In this document: piece after piece, positions 19,300 to 28,771 of the stretch
Layout of the letters: each line of letters begins with the position of its first letter
Position numbering within the stretch: position 1 is the stretch's first letter
Assembly: GCF_000513895.2 (NCBI RefSeq)
Contig: NZ_CP165782.1
Location: forward strand, 2,170,001-2,234,000
Reading direction: 5' to 3'
DNA from: Ensifer sp. WSM1721
GTDB lineage: Bacteria > Pseudomonadota > Alphaproteobacteria > Rhizobiales > Rhizobiaceae
DNA: 64,000 bases
Notes under the pieces: generated by a model
What the model saw: the letters and a program-made list of their open reading frames with translations, nothing else
Databases searched by the model: none
Told to the model about the DNA's origin: nothing
Translations under genes and position numbers: made by a program

Positions 19300-20844
19300 T
19301 CAGCAATAGATTCTGAACCGCTCGCGGATTGCCCGGTCGATCTCCGGCGCAATGACGGACGGCGCGGCATCGGCGAGGATGCGATTCTTCCTCTCGATCG
19401 CACGGGCGACGAGATCCGGCCGGCCAATTTCCACCCATTCCTTTGGACTCGTCCGGTCGGCGACAGCCGGGTAGATATACTCCGTCTGCATGAGCCCAAG
19501 CGTTTGCGGATGGCCGAGATAGTGACCGGGACCCTCAAGGCAGACGGAGCGCATGGTATCGAGCGACACCGAGTCTTCCGTGACATTGATACCGCGGATG
19601 CAGCGCTGCACCTGGCCGAGCATGTCGTCGCCCAGCACCAGCGATTCCAGGCAGAAGCCGAGAAGCGAAGCATGCATGCCGACGGCTTCGTAGACCATGT
19701 TGAGACCCGAGAGCCCCGCCATGACGTTTGAGATCGCCTGCTCCCAGCCGGCCTGCATGTCCGGCAGCTTCGCATCGGCAATGCCGGCGGCGGCCCCCCC
19801 GGGCAGGCGGTAGAACTGGTGCATCTGCGCGCAGCCAGCAGTCAACAGTGCCTGCTCGCCCGAACCACCCGACATCGCCCCGGTTCTTAAGTCCGAAACG
19901 AAGGGCCAGGTGCCGAAGACGGCCGGATGGCCGGGCGAAAGTGCGTTGACGTAAACCACACCGGCCAAGCATTCTGCAACCGCCTGGACGATCGCGGTCG
20001 CAAGCGGCGCTGGAGCCGTCGCTCCCGCCTGCCCGGCGGAAAGAAGCAGGACCGGCATGCCGCCACGGATGCACTTCTCCATGGTGATGCAGCTTTCCTC
20101 GGCGAATTTCATCGGCGGCACGACGAAGCAGTTGGAATTGGAAACGAAGGGTCGCGCCCGCCACTTCTCCTCTCCGCCGGCGATCATGTGGATCAGATCG
20201 AAGCAGCCCTCGACATGCGACGGATCGGAAAAGCTGGTGCCGACATGTTTGGTGGTGCCGGCGCAGCAGGCATAAAGCGTATTGATGTCCATCAGGAAAT
20301 TGTCGGGAATGTCCCGGCAGACCATCGCGCGCTGGAAGAAGTGCACATTATCGAGATGGTGGACGAGCTGCGCGGCATTGAGCAGATCCTTCGCCGTCGA
20401 CTCGCGATATTCCCGCTTCTCGACATCGACAACGTGGACTGCCGCGCCGGCAGTGCCGTAATAGACGCGGGTGCCGGTGAGTTCGAGATCCTGTTTCGGA
20501 TCACGGGCGTAAAGCGTGATGTCACGCGCGGCGATGGCGAGCATGTCCTCGACCAGCGCGCGGGGAAAGCGGATGCGCCCGTCTTCGCCGAGGATAGCGC
20601 CGGCCCCGGTCATGATCTCGATCCCGGACTTCGGCGCGTTGGCAAGGCCGATCTGCTCCAGGGCATCGAGCGCCGCTTCGTGGATGCGTTTCACGCCTGC
20701 CTCGGTCAGCGGCTTGTACTGACCGCCGGAAAGGCCGGGGCGAACCGGCCGGATGTTTTCGGCGAGCGGAGCGGAACGAAGCGCGACGCGCGCCGCCCGT
20801 CCGCCGGACCGTCTCGAAACCGCAACTGCGCATTCGTCAGCCAT
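19300..20844 (-). CDS. MttB-family (non-pyrrolysine) methylamine:corrinoid methyltransferase-like protein
   Basis: 514-residue member of the trimethylamine methyltransferase superfamily, which moves a methyl group from a quaternary or tertiary amine to a corrinoid or related acceptor. The reading frame is uninterrupted, so it belongs to the non-pyrrolysine branch whose studied member acts on glycine betaine. GGAGA lies 7 nt before the ATG at 20844, making that a better start than 20850. It is the third gene of an operon behind two FAD/GcvT-type demethylating dehydrogenases, 23 bp after the second one. No corrinoid protein gene is visible nearby, so the methyl acceptor is uncertain. A methylated amine such as a betaine is the probable substrate. 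Confidence 0.82.
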   Translation of the reverse strand: MADECAVAVSRRSGGRAARVALRSAPLAENIRPVRPGLSGGQYKPLTEAGVKRIHEAALDALEQIGLANAPKSGIEIMTGAGAILGEDGRIRFPRALVEDMLAIAARDITLYARDPKQDLELTGTRVYYGTAGAAVHVVDVEKREYRESTAKDLLNAAQLVHHLDNVHFFQRAMVCRDIPDNFLMDINTLYACCAGTTKHVGTSFSDPSHVEGCFDLIHMIAGGEEKWRARPFVSNSNCFVVPPMKFAEESCITMEKCIRGGMPVLLLSAGQAGATAPAPLATAIVQAVAECLAGVVYVNALSPGHPAVFGTWPFVSDLRTGAMSGGSGEQALLTAGCAQMHQFYRLPGGAAAGIADAKLPDMQAGWEQAISNVMAGLSGLNMVYEAVGMHASLLGFCLESLVLGDDMLGQVQRCIRGINVTEDSVSLDTMRSVCLEGPGHYLGHPQTLGLMQTEYIYPAVADRTSPKEWVEIGRPDLVARAIERKNRILADAAPSVIAPEIDRAIRERFRIYC

Positions 20845-20867
20845 CGTCATGTCTCCAAAAATGCGGC

Positions 20868-23315
20868 CTACGCCCGCACCCGCTCCGCCTTCGGGTCGTA
20901 CATCGGCTTCAACGAAGCCTCGGCCTGGACCCGCGTTCCGGCGATCTCGATCTCGTAGCTCGACGCCAGAACGTCCGTGTCGCTTTCACCGTGACTCGGC
21001 ACGAAGCCAAGCCCGATAGCGCCGCCGAGACAATGGCCGTAATTGCCCGACGTGATCGTGCCGACGATTTCACCGTCGCGCACGATCGCTTCGTTGTGGA
21101 AGAGCAGCGGCTCCGGATCGGTGAGCCGGAACTGCACCAGCCGGCGCGTGAGGCCCTTCTCGCGCTTGGCAAGCACCGCCTGGCGACCGATGAAATCCCC
21201 CTTCTCCGGCTTAACCGCAAAGCCGAGTCCGGCTTCCAGCACGTGATCCTCATCGGTGATATCGTGGCCGAAATGGCGGAACGCCTTTTCGATGCGGCAA
21301 CTGTCGAGCGTGTGAAGGCCGCAGAGTTTGAGGCCGACATCCCGACCGGCGGCCTCCAGCACCTCGAAGACATGGGCGGCCTGGTCGGTGGAGACGTAAA
21401 GCTCCCAGCCGAGCTCACCGACATAGGTGACGCGGTGGGCGCGGGCGAGCCCCATGCCAATCTCGATCTCGCGCGCCGTGCCGAAGGGATGCGCCTGATT
21501 GGAGAAATCGTTCGGGCTCACCTTTCGCATCAGCTCGCGCGCATTCGGCCCCATCACACAGAGCACGCTCTCGGCAGCGGTCACATCGGTAACCACCACG
21601 AACTCGGCCCCAACATGCTTGCGCAGCCAAGCGAGGTCACGCTGCAACGTCGCGCCTGACACGGTAAGGAGGAACGCGTTTTCCGAAAGACGCGTCACCG
21701 TTAAGTCGCACTCGATGCCGCCGCGTGCGTTCAGCATCTGAGTATAGACAATCCGCCCCCGTTCAACGTTCATCTCGTTGGCGCAAAGGCGCTGCAGGAA
21801 CGCGAGTGCATCGCGGCCTTCGACGCGGATCTTGCCGAAGGACGTCATGTCGAACAGGCCGACGCCATTTCGAACAGCCAGGTGCTCTTCCCGCTGGTTG
21901 TCGAACCAGTTCTGCCTCTTCCAGGAATAGCGGTATTCGCGTTCCTGGCCTTGCCTGGCAAACCAGTTGGCGCGCTCCCATCCGGCCACTTCGCCGAACA
22001 CCGCGCCGCGCACCTTCAAGTGCTCATGCAGCGGCGAGCGGCGAACGCCCCGTGCCGTCGCCATCTGGCGATAGGGGAAATGATCCGCATAGAGCAGCCC
22101 GAGCGTCTCGCAGACACGCTCCTTGAGATAGGCGCGGTTCTTCTGGAACGGCTGCGCCCGGCGGATATCGACCTCCCAGAGATCGAATGGCGGTTCCCCG
22201 TCATTCATCCATTGCGCCAGCGCCATGCCGGCACCGCCGGAGGAGACGATGCCGATCGAGTTGTAACCAGCCGCCACCCAGTAGCCTTTGAGTTCCGGCG
22301 CCTCGCCGAGATAGTAGCGGTCGTCGGGCGTAAAACTTTCCGGCCCGTTGAAGAAGGTATGGATGCCAGCCGTCTCCAGCATCGGCATGCGGTTGACCGC
22401 CATTTCGAGGATCGGCGCGAAATGGTCGAAATCCTCCGGCAACTGGTCGAAGCAGAAATCCTCGCGAATGCCGTCCATGCCCCAGGGCTTGGCCTTGAGC
22501 TCGAAGGCGCCGATCAGCATCTTGCCGGCATCCTCCTTGTAATAGGTGCATTCATCCGGCACCCGCAGCACCGGCAACCGGCTCAAGCCGGGGATCGCCT
22601 CGGTGACGATGTAGAAGTGCTCGCAGGCGTGCAGCGGCACGGTGACGCCGGATTGGCTCGCAAGCTCCCTGCCCCACATGCCGGCGCAATTGACGACGTT
22701 TTCCGTCGCGATCGTGAAGCTCTCGCCGTTCTGCTCGCAGGTGACGCCGGCGACGCGGCCGTCCTTCGTCAGGACCGAGGTGACTTTCACGCCCTCAATG
22801 ATCGTCGCGCCGTTCTGCCGCGCGCCCTTGGCAAGCGCCATGGCGATATTGGCCGGATCGCACTGGCCGTCGAGCGGCAGGTGCACCGCCGCCTTGACGT
22901 CGGAAGTGTTGAGATGCGGATACATCGTCTTGACTTCGTCCGACGTGATCTCGCGGACATCTACATTGAAGGCCCGGGCGAGCGAGGCCTGCCGGTAGAT
23001 CTCCTCCTTGCGCTCTTCGGTGAGCGCCACCGTAATCGAGCCGTTCTGCCGCATGCCGGTCGCGATACCGGTTTCGGCTTCGAGCTTGACATACAGGTCG
23101 GCCGAGTATTTCGCGAGCCGCGTCATGTTCTGCGAGGCGCGGAGTTGGCCGATCAGCCCGGCCGCATGCCACGTGGTGCCTGAGGTCAATTGCTTGCGCT
23201 CGAGCAGGACCACATCGGTCCAGCCGAGCTTCGCCAGGTGATAGGCGACCGAGCAGCCGGAAACACCGCCGCCGATGATGATCACCCGCGCCTTCGCGGG
23301 AATGGGCTTCGTCAT
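20868..23315 (-). CDS. FAD-dependent dehydrogenase with GcvT domain (dimethylglycine/sarcosine dehydrogenase type), second gene
   Basis: 815-residue enzyme. The N-terminal FAD domain has the dinucleotide motif IIGGGVSGCSVAYHL and the TTWHAAG segment whose His binds FAD covalently in dimethylglycine dehydrogenase. The C-terminal half is a GcvT-like tetrahydrofolate domain (ELGWELYV, later RRLVQFRL). Enzymes of this build oxidise N-methyl groups and hand the one-carbon unit to tetrahydrofolate. The start overlaps the stop of the preceding paralogue by 4 nt. With the MttB-family gene it forms a likely demethylation pathway for methylated amines; which enzyme takes which step is not shown by the sequence. 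Confidence 0.88.
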   Translation of the reverse strand: MTKPIPAKARVIIIGGGVSGCSVAYHLAKLGWTDVVLLERKQLTSGTTWHAAGLIGQLRASQNMTRLAKYSADLYVKLEAETGIATGMRQNGSITVALTEERKEEIYRQASLARAFNVDVREITSDEVKTMYPHLNTSDVKAAVHLPLDGQCDPANIAMALAKGARQNGATIIEGVKVTSVLTKDGRVAGVTCEQNGESFTIATENVVNCAGMWGRELASQSGVTVPLHACEHFYIVTEAIPGLSRLPVLRVPDECTYYKEDAGKMLIGAFELKAKPWGMDGIREDFCFDQLPEDFDHFAPILEMAVNRMPMLETAGIHTFFNGPESFTPDDRYYLGEAPELKGYWVAAGYNSIGIVSSGGAGMALAQWMNDGEPPFDLWEVDIRRAQPFQKNRAYLKERVCETLGLLYADHFPYRQMATARGVRRSPLHEHLKVRGAVFGEVAGWERANWFARQGQEREYRYSWKRQNWFDNQREEHLAVRNGVGLFDMTSFGKIRVEGRDALAFLQRLCANEMNVERGRIVYTQMLNARGGIECDLTVTRLSENAFLLTVSGATLQRDLAWLRKHVGAEFVVVTDVTAAESVLCVMGPNARELMRKVSPNDFSNQAHPFGTAREIEIGMGLARAHRVTYVGELGWELYVSTDQAAHVFEVLEAAGRDVGLKLCGLHTLDSCRIEKAFRHFGHDITDEDHVLEAGLGFAVKPEKGDFIGRQAVLAKREKGLTRRLVQFRLTDPEPLLFHNEAIVRDGEIVGTITSGNYGHCLGGAIGLGFVPSHGESDTDVLASSYEIEIAGTRVQAEASLKPMYDPKAERVRA

Positions 23316-25759
23316 GCCTTCAATCTTTCGTTCGAGGGATCCCAGAGCGGCTGATCGGGCTCAACCGTTGCCTTGAAGCGGTCGCCGAAAATCTCGACCT
23401 CGATCTCCTGGCCCGGCACCGCGAGATCGGCGCGCAGCATGCCAAGCGCGATCGACTTGCCGACGCGATAGCCCCAGTTGCCGGAAGTTGTTTCGCCGAC
23501 CACCTCGCCGCCCGACCATAGCGTGGACATATAGGGCGCGTCGCACTCGCCGGCCTCGACCGTCAGCGTCACGAAGCGCTTGATGACTCCCTGCTGCTTC
23601 TCGCGCTCAAGCGCCGCCTTGCCCTTGAAGCGCGGCTTCGACCAGTCGACGAAGCGCTCCAGCCCACCCTGAAGGATGGTGTAGTCGGTCGAAAGATCGC
23701 CCTTCCAGGCGCGATAGCCCTTTTCGATGCGTAGGCTGTCGAGCGCTTCCATGCCGAAGGGCTTCAGGCCGTGTTTCTGTCCGGCTTCCCAAACAGCATC
23801 GAAGATCACGGCGGCATCGTCTACCTTGGTGTGGATTTCCCAGCCAAGTTCGCCGGCAAAGGAGACCCGGACGAGTTGGCAATAGCGCCCGCCGATCTCA
23901 GCCGTCTGATGCGTCAGCCAAGGCTTCAAAAGATCGGCACCAGAGACTTCCGCGAGAATTGTGCGCGACTTGGGGCCGGTCAGGATCTGACAGGAGAAAC
24001 TTGCCGTCACCTCATCGAGCGTGAAGGCGGCATTCGCCGGACGGTGCTTCTGTAGCCACTCGAAATCATGCCATTGCGCCGCAGCCGCGGTGATCAGAAA
24101 GAAAAAGTCCTCCTCGATCGCCATCACCGACATTTCCGTGACGATGCGGCCCTTGTCGTCGGCGAAATAGGCAAGGCCGATGCGCCCGGGCTTCGGTACG
24201 CGCCCGGTGATGAGGCCGGAGAGCCATTCACGCGCGCCCTCGCCCTTCACCCGGAAGCGCGAGAAGCCCGGCAGGTCGAGGATGCCGGCGGCATCGCGTA
24301 CCGCCAGGCACTCCTCCTCAATGCGCTTCGCCCAGGGACCTCCCCGTCCCCAGGTCTGGGTCGCCTCTTCGGATGTATCGTCGCCGGGCTTCGCATACCA
24401 CATGGCGCGTTCCCAGCCGTTATAAGGTTTGAACTGCGCACCAAGGGCGGCAATGCGGTCGTGGATCGGCGAAAGCTTCTTGTTGCGCCCGGCCGGCCAG
24501 TAATGCTTCGGGAAATGCATCGCATATTCATGGCCGTAGACTTCCATGCCCTTGGCGACGCAATAGTCCTGGTCGGTATAGTCGGTATAGCGGCGCGGAT
24601 CGCAGGACCACATGTCCCATTCCGTCTGACCCTCGGTCACCCATTCGGCGAGCACCTTGCCGGCCCCGCCTGCCTGGCAGATGCCGAAGGTGAAGACGCA
24701 GGCCTCGAAGGCGTTCGGCACGCCCGGCATCGGCCCGATCAGCGGATTGCCGTCCGGCGCATAGGGGATCGGCCCATTGATGACACGCGAGACGCCTGCC
24801 GTGCCGAGGATCGGCACGCGCTCGACGGCATCGTTCAGATACCATTCGAGCCTTTCGAGATCGTCCGGGAAGAGCTGGAAGGAGAAATCCTCCGGCATCC
24901 GATCGTCTGGCGTCACCCAATGGGGCCGACAGTTCCGCTCGTAGGGCCCGAGATTCATGCCGTATTTTTCCTGCCGGAGATAATAGGAGGAGTCGACATC
25001 GCGTAAGAGCGGCAGCTTGTGTCCGGCCTCCTTCGACCAGGCCGCAAGCTCCGGGATCTCATCGAAGAGAATGTATTGATGGCTCATCACCATCATCGGC
25101 ACGTCGCGGCCGAACATCTTGCCGACTTCGCGGGCGTAATAGCCGGCGGCATTCACCACATATTCGCAGCGGATCTCTCCCTGCGGCGTGGAGATCACCC
25201 ACTCGTCCTTTTCGCGTCGCGCCCCGGTGACAGGGCAGAAGCGGACGATCTTCGCGCCCATGTCGCGCGCGCCCTTTGCCAGCGCCTGGGTGAGCTGGGC
25301 GGGATCGATGTCGCCGTCATAGGGATCGTAGAGCGCGCCCGTCAGATCACGCGTTTCAAGGAATGGATAGCGGGTGCGCATCTCGTCGGGCGTCAGAATA
25401 TCGAGCTCCATGCCCTGGTAGCGGCCCATGCCGACGACGCGCTTGAATTCCTGCAGCCGCTCCTTGGAGTGGCCGAGGCGGATCGAGCCGGTGACATGAT
25501 AGTTCATCGGATAGTCGACCAAAGCGCCAAGTTCGCGGTAGAGCGAGGCCGAATAGCGCTGCATGTTCATGATCGACCAGGACGAGGAGAAGGTCGGTAC
25601 GTTGCCGGCCGCATGCCAGGTCGAGCCGGCGGTGAGCTCGTTCTTCTCGAGAAGCACGCAATCGGTCCAGCCGGCCTTGGCGAGATGGTAGAGCGAGGAG
25701 GCCCCGACGGCTCCCCCGCCGATGATCACGACACGTGCGTGAGACGGTAAATTCGACAT
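23312..25759 (-). CDS. FAD-dependent dehydrogenase with GcvT domain (dimethylglycine/sarcosine dehydrogenase type), first gene
   Basis: 815 residues from the ATG at 25759, which has GGGAGC before it; 17 further in-frame codons upstream are probably not translated. Layout matches its downstream paralogue: VVIIGGGAVGASSLYHL at the FAD site, STWHAAG with the FAD-linking His, then the folate-binding GcvT half with ELGWEIHTK. The two are paralogues of equal length and form the start of the operon. A divergent LysR gene and a palindrome at 25833-25847 lie just upstream and are likely to govern its expression. Confidence 0.88.
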   Translation of the reverse strand: MSNLPSHARVVIIGGGAVGASSLYHLAKAGWTDCVLLEKNELTAGSTWHAAGNVPTFSSSWSIMNMQRYSASLYRELGALVDYPMNYHVTGSIRLGHSKERLQEFKRVVGMGRYQGMELDILTPDEMRTRYPFLETRDLTGALYDPYDGDIDPAQLTQALAKGARDMGAKIVRFCPVTGARREKDEWVISTPQGEIRCEYVVNAAGYYAREVGKMFGRDVPMMVMSHQYILFDEIPELAAWSKEAGHKLPLLRDVDSSYYLRQEKYGMNLGPYERNCRPHWVTPDDRMPEDFSFQLFPDDLERLEWYLNDAVERVPILGTAGVSRVINGPIPYAPDGNPLIGPMPGVPNAFEACVFTFGICQAGGAGKVLAEWVTEGQTEWDMWSCDPRRYTDYTDQDYCVAKGMEVYGHEYAMHFPKHYWPAGRNKKLSPIHDRIAALGAQFKPYNGWERAMWYAKPGDDTSEEATQTWGRGGPWAKRIEEECLAVRDAAGILDLPGFSRFRVKGEGAREWLSGLITGRVPKPGRIGLAYFADDKGRIVTEMSVMAIEEDFFFLITAAAAQWHDFEWLQKHRPANAAFTLDEVTASFSCQILTGPKSRTILAEVSGADLLKPWLTHQTAEIGGRYCQLVRVSFAGELGWEIHTKVDDAAVIFDAVWEAGQKHGLKPFGMEALDSLRIEKGYRAWKGDLSTDYTILQGGLERFVDWSKPRFKGKAALEREKQQGVIKRFVTLTVEAGECDAPYMSTLWSGGEVVGETTSGNWGYRVGKSIALGMLRADLAVPGQEIEVEIFGDRFKATVEPDQPLWDPSNERLKA

Positions 25760-25832
25760 GCGCTGCTCCCTCTTTGTCGCGATATTTGACGAGGAGCGGA
25801 GTGCCATCAAGCACGCAGATCCGCCTTTATTG

Positions 25833-25847
25833 ATCGAAGAATTCGAT
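25833..25847. promoter_or_regulatory. Palindromic LysR-type operator candidate
   Basis: ATCGAA-GAA-TTCGAT is a perfect 6-bp inverted repeat and contains the T-N11-A core (T at 25834, A at 25846) of LysR sites. It lies in the 126-bp gap between the demethylase operon and the divergent LysR gene, 39 bp before the latter, where autoregulation would be expected. Confidence 0.55.
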
Positions 25848-25885
25848 TAGATTGGTTCCTTCGGGAGACAAGGAACGCCACGAAT

Positions 25886-26737
25886 ATGCAAGTCGATCTG
25901 ATCGAAACCTTTCTGGACCTGATGGAGACACGCAATTTCAACCGCACCGCCGAGCGGCTGAACATCACGCAATCGACCGTCTCCCATCGCGTGAAGGCGC
26001 TCGAGGTGCAGTTCAACCGCAAGCTCTTCACCCGAAACAAGGGCGGGACCATTCCGACGGCCGCTGGCTTGCGCTTTCTCGATTACGCGAAAGCCATGCA
26101 GAATCAGTGGCATGAGGCTACTCGCGCAGTGACGAGCGCCGGCGCCCTGGAGCGCTCGATGCGGCTCGGCATCCAGCATGATCTGGCGGAAACCCTGGCC
26201 GGCCGCTGGGTGGCAGCAATTCGCCGCGAACTGCCGACGACGGAGATCTATATGGAAGCGGATTATTCGAACCAGATGAACCGCGACCTTGCCGCCGGAG
26301 AGCTCGATCTCGCGATCCTCTATACACCTCATTTCCTGCCCGATCTTCATTATGAACGCATCGGCGAACTGCATTACGTCCTGGTCAGCACCGAGGCTCG
26401 CGATATGACCGGCGTGAGGCCTGAAACCTACATCCGCTCGAGCTATTCGCCCGCCTTCGACCGCGCCCACCGACTGGCAATGCCACACCTTTCGGGCGCG
26501 TCACTTGCCGCCGGCCAGAACATGGCCATCGCTGGGCTGCTACGCGCGCTCGGAGGCGCGGCCTACGTGACGAAGGCGAGCGCCGAGCGGATCTCCGAAG
26601 ACGACGTTGCAGCAATCGTCGCCGACGCGCCGGTCATTCCGCAGGCCGTCTATGCGGCAACAAGTCTTCGCACCCGCCATGCCCATCAGCACCGCAAGAT
26701 TATCGGTGCGATGGAGGGGCTGCTTTCCGCCTTGTAA
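25886..26737 (+). CDS. LysR-family transcriptional regulator of the methylamine-demethylation operon
   Basis: 283-residue LysR protein. The winged helix-turn-helix is in the first 60 residues (ETFLDLMETRNFNRTAERLNITQ, then STVSHRVKALE) and the remainder is the co-inducer domain, slightly shorter than average. It is divergently transcribed from the dehydrogenase/MttB operon, which is therefore its probable target. The inducer, presumably a methylated amine, is inferred from context. Confidence 0.87.
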   Translation: MQVDLIETFLDLMETRNFNRTAERLNITQSTVSHRVKALEVQFNRKLFTRNKGGTIPTAAGLRFLDYAKAMQNQWHEATRAVTSAGALERSMRLGIQHDLAETLAGRWVAAIRRELPTTEIYMEADYSNQMNRDLAAGELDLAILYTPHFLPDLHYERIGELHYVLVSTEARDMTGVRPETYIRSSYSPAFDRAHRLAMPHLSGASLAAGQNMAIAGLLRALGGAAYVTKASAERISEDDVAAIVADAPVIPQAVYAATSLRTRHAHQHRKIIGAMEGLLSAL

Positions 26738-26778
26738 CGTGCCAGTCAGAGAGCGGCCTCAAGTAAGCATGCGAAATT

Positions 26779-26908
26779 GCCCCTCTCCTCGGGTTCAACC
26801 CGAGGACTAGCCCTCTCCCCGCAAGCGGTGAGAGAGGACTGGAGGGTGCCGCATCGTCCCTTCGCCCCGCCTGCGAGGAGAAGGCGCTGGCAAGCGGATG
26901 AGGGGCAG
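26779..26908. repeat. RIME-like palindromic intergenic repeat
   Basis: It contains CCTCGGGTTCAACCCGAGG, CCCTCTCCCCGCAAGCGGTG and the GCAAGCGGATGAGGGG end motif. The first hairpin is shared with the copy near 19.2 kb. It lies between convergent genes (LysR and the membrane hydrolase). Confidence 0.78.
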
Positions 26909-26934
26909 TTCCGTGCGCCGCCACGGCCCTTCCC

Positions 26935-28614
26935 TCACCGTCCTTTGAATTGCTCCTTCAGCCGCACGACGTCCGCAGCCGTCACGCCTTGCGGATCGGT
27001 GACCGCCATCCAGGCGTCGATGTAGTGCTCCGGCGCATACACATGGCCGTAACCCATCGGCGAAGTCGTCGCCAGAGCCATGTCGGCGAGCAGCTGCAGC
27101 CCGGTGACGACTGGGAACCAGCTCAATGCCGGCGATACATCCGGCCCGCGCGGCGCCTTCATCCAGTCGGGTTCTCGATAGAAGGAGCGCGGGTCGAAGA
27201 AGGTCACCGGGTCGCTCGCATATTGCAGGTAGACGATGCGCATCGCACCCCAGCGGGCACCGGGAATCTCGAGCGAATTCTCCTGGTTCGTGAAGCGGAT
27301 GATCGAGCTGTCCCGGTAGCGCGGCAGCCAGGCGGGCGAACCGGGAACGCGATTGGCCGTCACGGAAAGCCAGAGCGCGCTTTGAAAGGGCGGCCCGCTC
27401 CAGAGCGCGCCCTGGAAAGGATCGCTGATCACGTCGAAGAGATCGACGGAGCCTTGCGAGTTCATCGCTCCCAGGCTCAGACCATGCAGATAAAGCTTCG
27501 GACGACGGTCCTTCGGCAGCGTCGTCCAGTAGCCGTAGATCTCGTCGAAGAGCGCATTGGCGACTTCCGAGCCGTAACCCGGCTCGACCAGCAGCGACAG
27601 CCAGCTCGTGAGATAGGAATATTGCACCGCCACGCTCGCAACGTCGCCGTGCAGCAGATATTCGAGCGTGTCGAGCGCCGCCGGATCGATCCAGCCGGTG
27701 CCCGTCGGTACGACGATGAAGAGCGACTTGCGCTCGAAGCCGCCGGCGCGTTTCAGTTCTTCGAGCGCCAGTTTTGCCCGATCCTGAGCCGTCTCCGCGG
27801 AATTCAGCCCGACATAAACGCGCACCGGGTCAGGGGCAGCGCCGCCGAAGAAGGCGCCGATCTCGGCTCCCGTCGGACCGGAGGCGATGAACTGGCGCCC
27901 CTGCCGACCAAGCTCGTCCCAGTTCAGCAAAGACGCGTCGCTGCCTGTCTTGGCGGGATCGACAGGGGGTGCGATATCGGGATCGATAAGCGCATCGAGT
28001 TGTTGGAAAGAACTGTCCGCCGCACGAAGCGCGAACTTGAAAATCACCCCATTCGCCACCGACCAGAAGAGCGCGAGGGCGATGAGCCCGCCAACGGCGT
28101 TGGCGATGGGTCGCGTCAGGAAATATTGCAGCCATCGAGAAAGAACGCGGAAAGTCAACCGGAACAGCCGCGCTAGGAAGACGAGCGCGACGAAAAGCAG
28201 GCCTGCAACGAGGCCGATCCTCAACGGTTCCGCGCTCTCGATCGATTCAAGCCCCATGAGATGGCGCACCGTGTTCTGCCAGCCCGCTGCCTGCCACAGG
28301 AAGACGGCGGCGGCCGCGATCGAGACGATCGCCGCGGCGATTTTCAATGTGCGCGCCCGTCTGACCGTCGGCTCCGGAAGTTCGAAGAAGGACCAGAGCC
28401 AGCGCAGAAGCACGCCGATCGCGTAGCCGGCGGCAAGAGAAAAGCCGGAGATCACCGCCTGAATGAGATAGGGCCGCGGTATGAGACTTGGCGTCAGCGA
28501 AACCGCGAAGAAGAGCACGCCGACGAGCAGGCCGCTCGTGGAGAATGAACGCAGGAGGCTCAAAAGATGACGCGGAAACGGCCTCGGCAGGTCCGTCTGC
28601 TGAACGTGTTCCAT
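26935..28614 (-). CDS. Membrane alpha/beta hydrolase (Abhydrolase_9 type with N-terminal membrane domain)
   Basis: 559-residue protein. About five hydrophobic helices fill the first 190 residues (including LLVGVLFFAVSLTPSLIPRP and ISGFSLAAGYAIGVLL), followed by an alpha/beta-hydrolase-like domain with nucleophile elbow HGLSLGA. This two-part layout is that of the Abhydrolase_9 family, an inner-membrane group with no well-defined substrate. It is transcribed alone, with a RIME element after its stop. The function is unknown beyond the fold. Confidence 0.8.
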   Translation of the reverse strand: MEHVQQTDLPRPFPRHLLSLLRSFSTSGLLVGVLFFAVSLTPSLIPRPYLIQAVISGFSLAAGYAIGVLLRWLWSFFELPEPTVRRARTLKIAAAIVSIAAAAVFLWQAAGWQNTVRHLMGLESIESAEPLRIGLVAGLLFVALVFLARLFRLTFRVLSRWLQYFLTRPIANAVGGLIALALFWSVANGVIFKFALRAADSSFQQLDALIDPDIAPPVDPAKTGSDASLLNWDELGRQGRQFIASGPTGAEIGAFFGGAAPDPVRVYVGLNSAETAQDRAKLALEELKRAGGFERKSLFIVVPTGTGWIDPAALDTLEYLLHGDVASVAVQYSYLTSWLSLLVEPGYGSEVANALFDEIYGYWTTLPKDRRPKLYLHGLSLGAMNSQGSVDLFDVISDPFQGALWSGPPFQSALWLSVTANRVPGSPAWLPRYRDSSIIRFTNQENSLEIPGARWGAMRIVYLQYASDPVTFFDPRSFYREPDWMKAPRGPDVSPALSWFPVVTGLQLLADMALATTSPMGYGHVYAPEHYIDAWMAVTDPQGVTAADVVRLKEQFKGR

Positions 28615-28771
28615 GGCGGACCTCCACTTCGCGGGCGTTGTCGCCGCAATACTCGCTGATTGTCCGGCGCGAGCGACGCGCTGGCGGCAATGTCGCTTTC
28701 CGCTCCCGCACAGTCAACCATTGCCGTCCCTCGCCGGGGCGGGGACCCGGGAGTCCCGGTCGGATCCCGCG

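Noticed and set aside
19300..20844. Pyrrolysine (in-frame TAG) in the MttB-family gene
   Set aside because: The frame has no internal stop codon, and no pyrrolysine genes are nearby; it belongs to the non-pyrrolysine branch.
24068..25006. 312-codon open frame on the plus strand
   Set aside because: Shadow of the first FAD/GcvT dehydrogenase on the minus strand.
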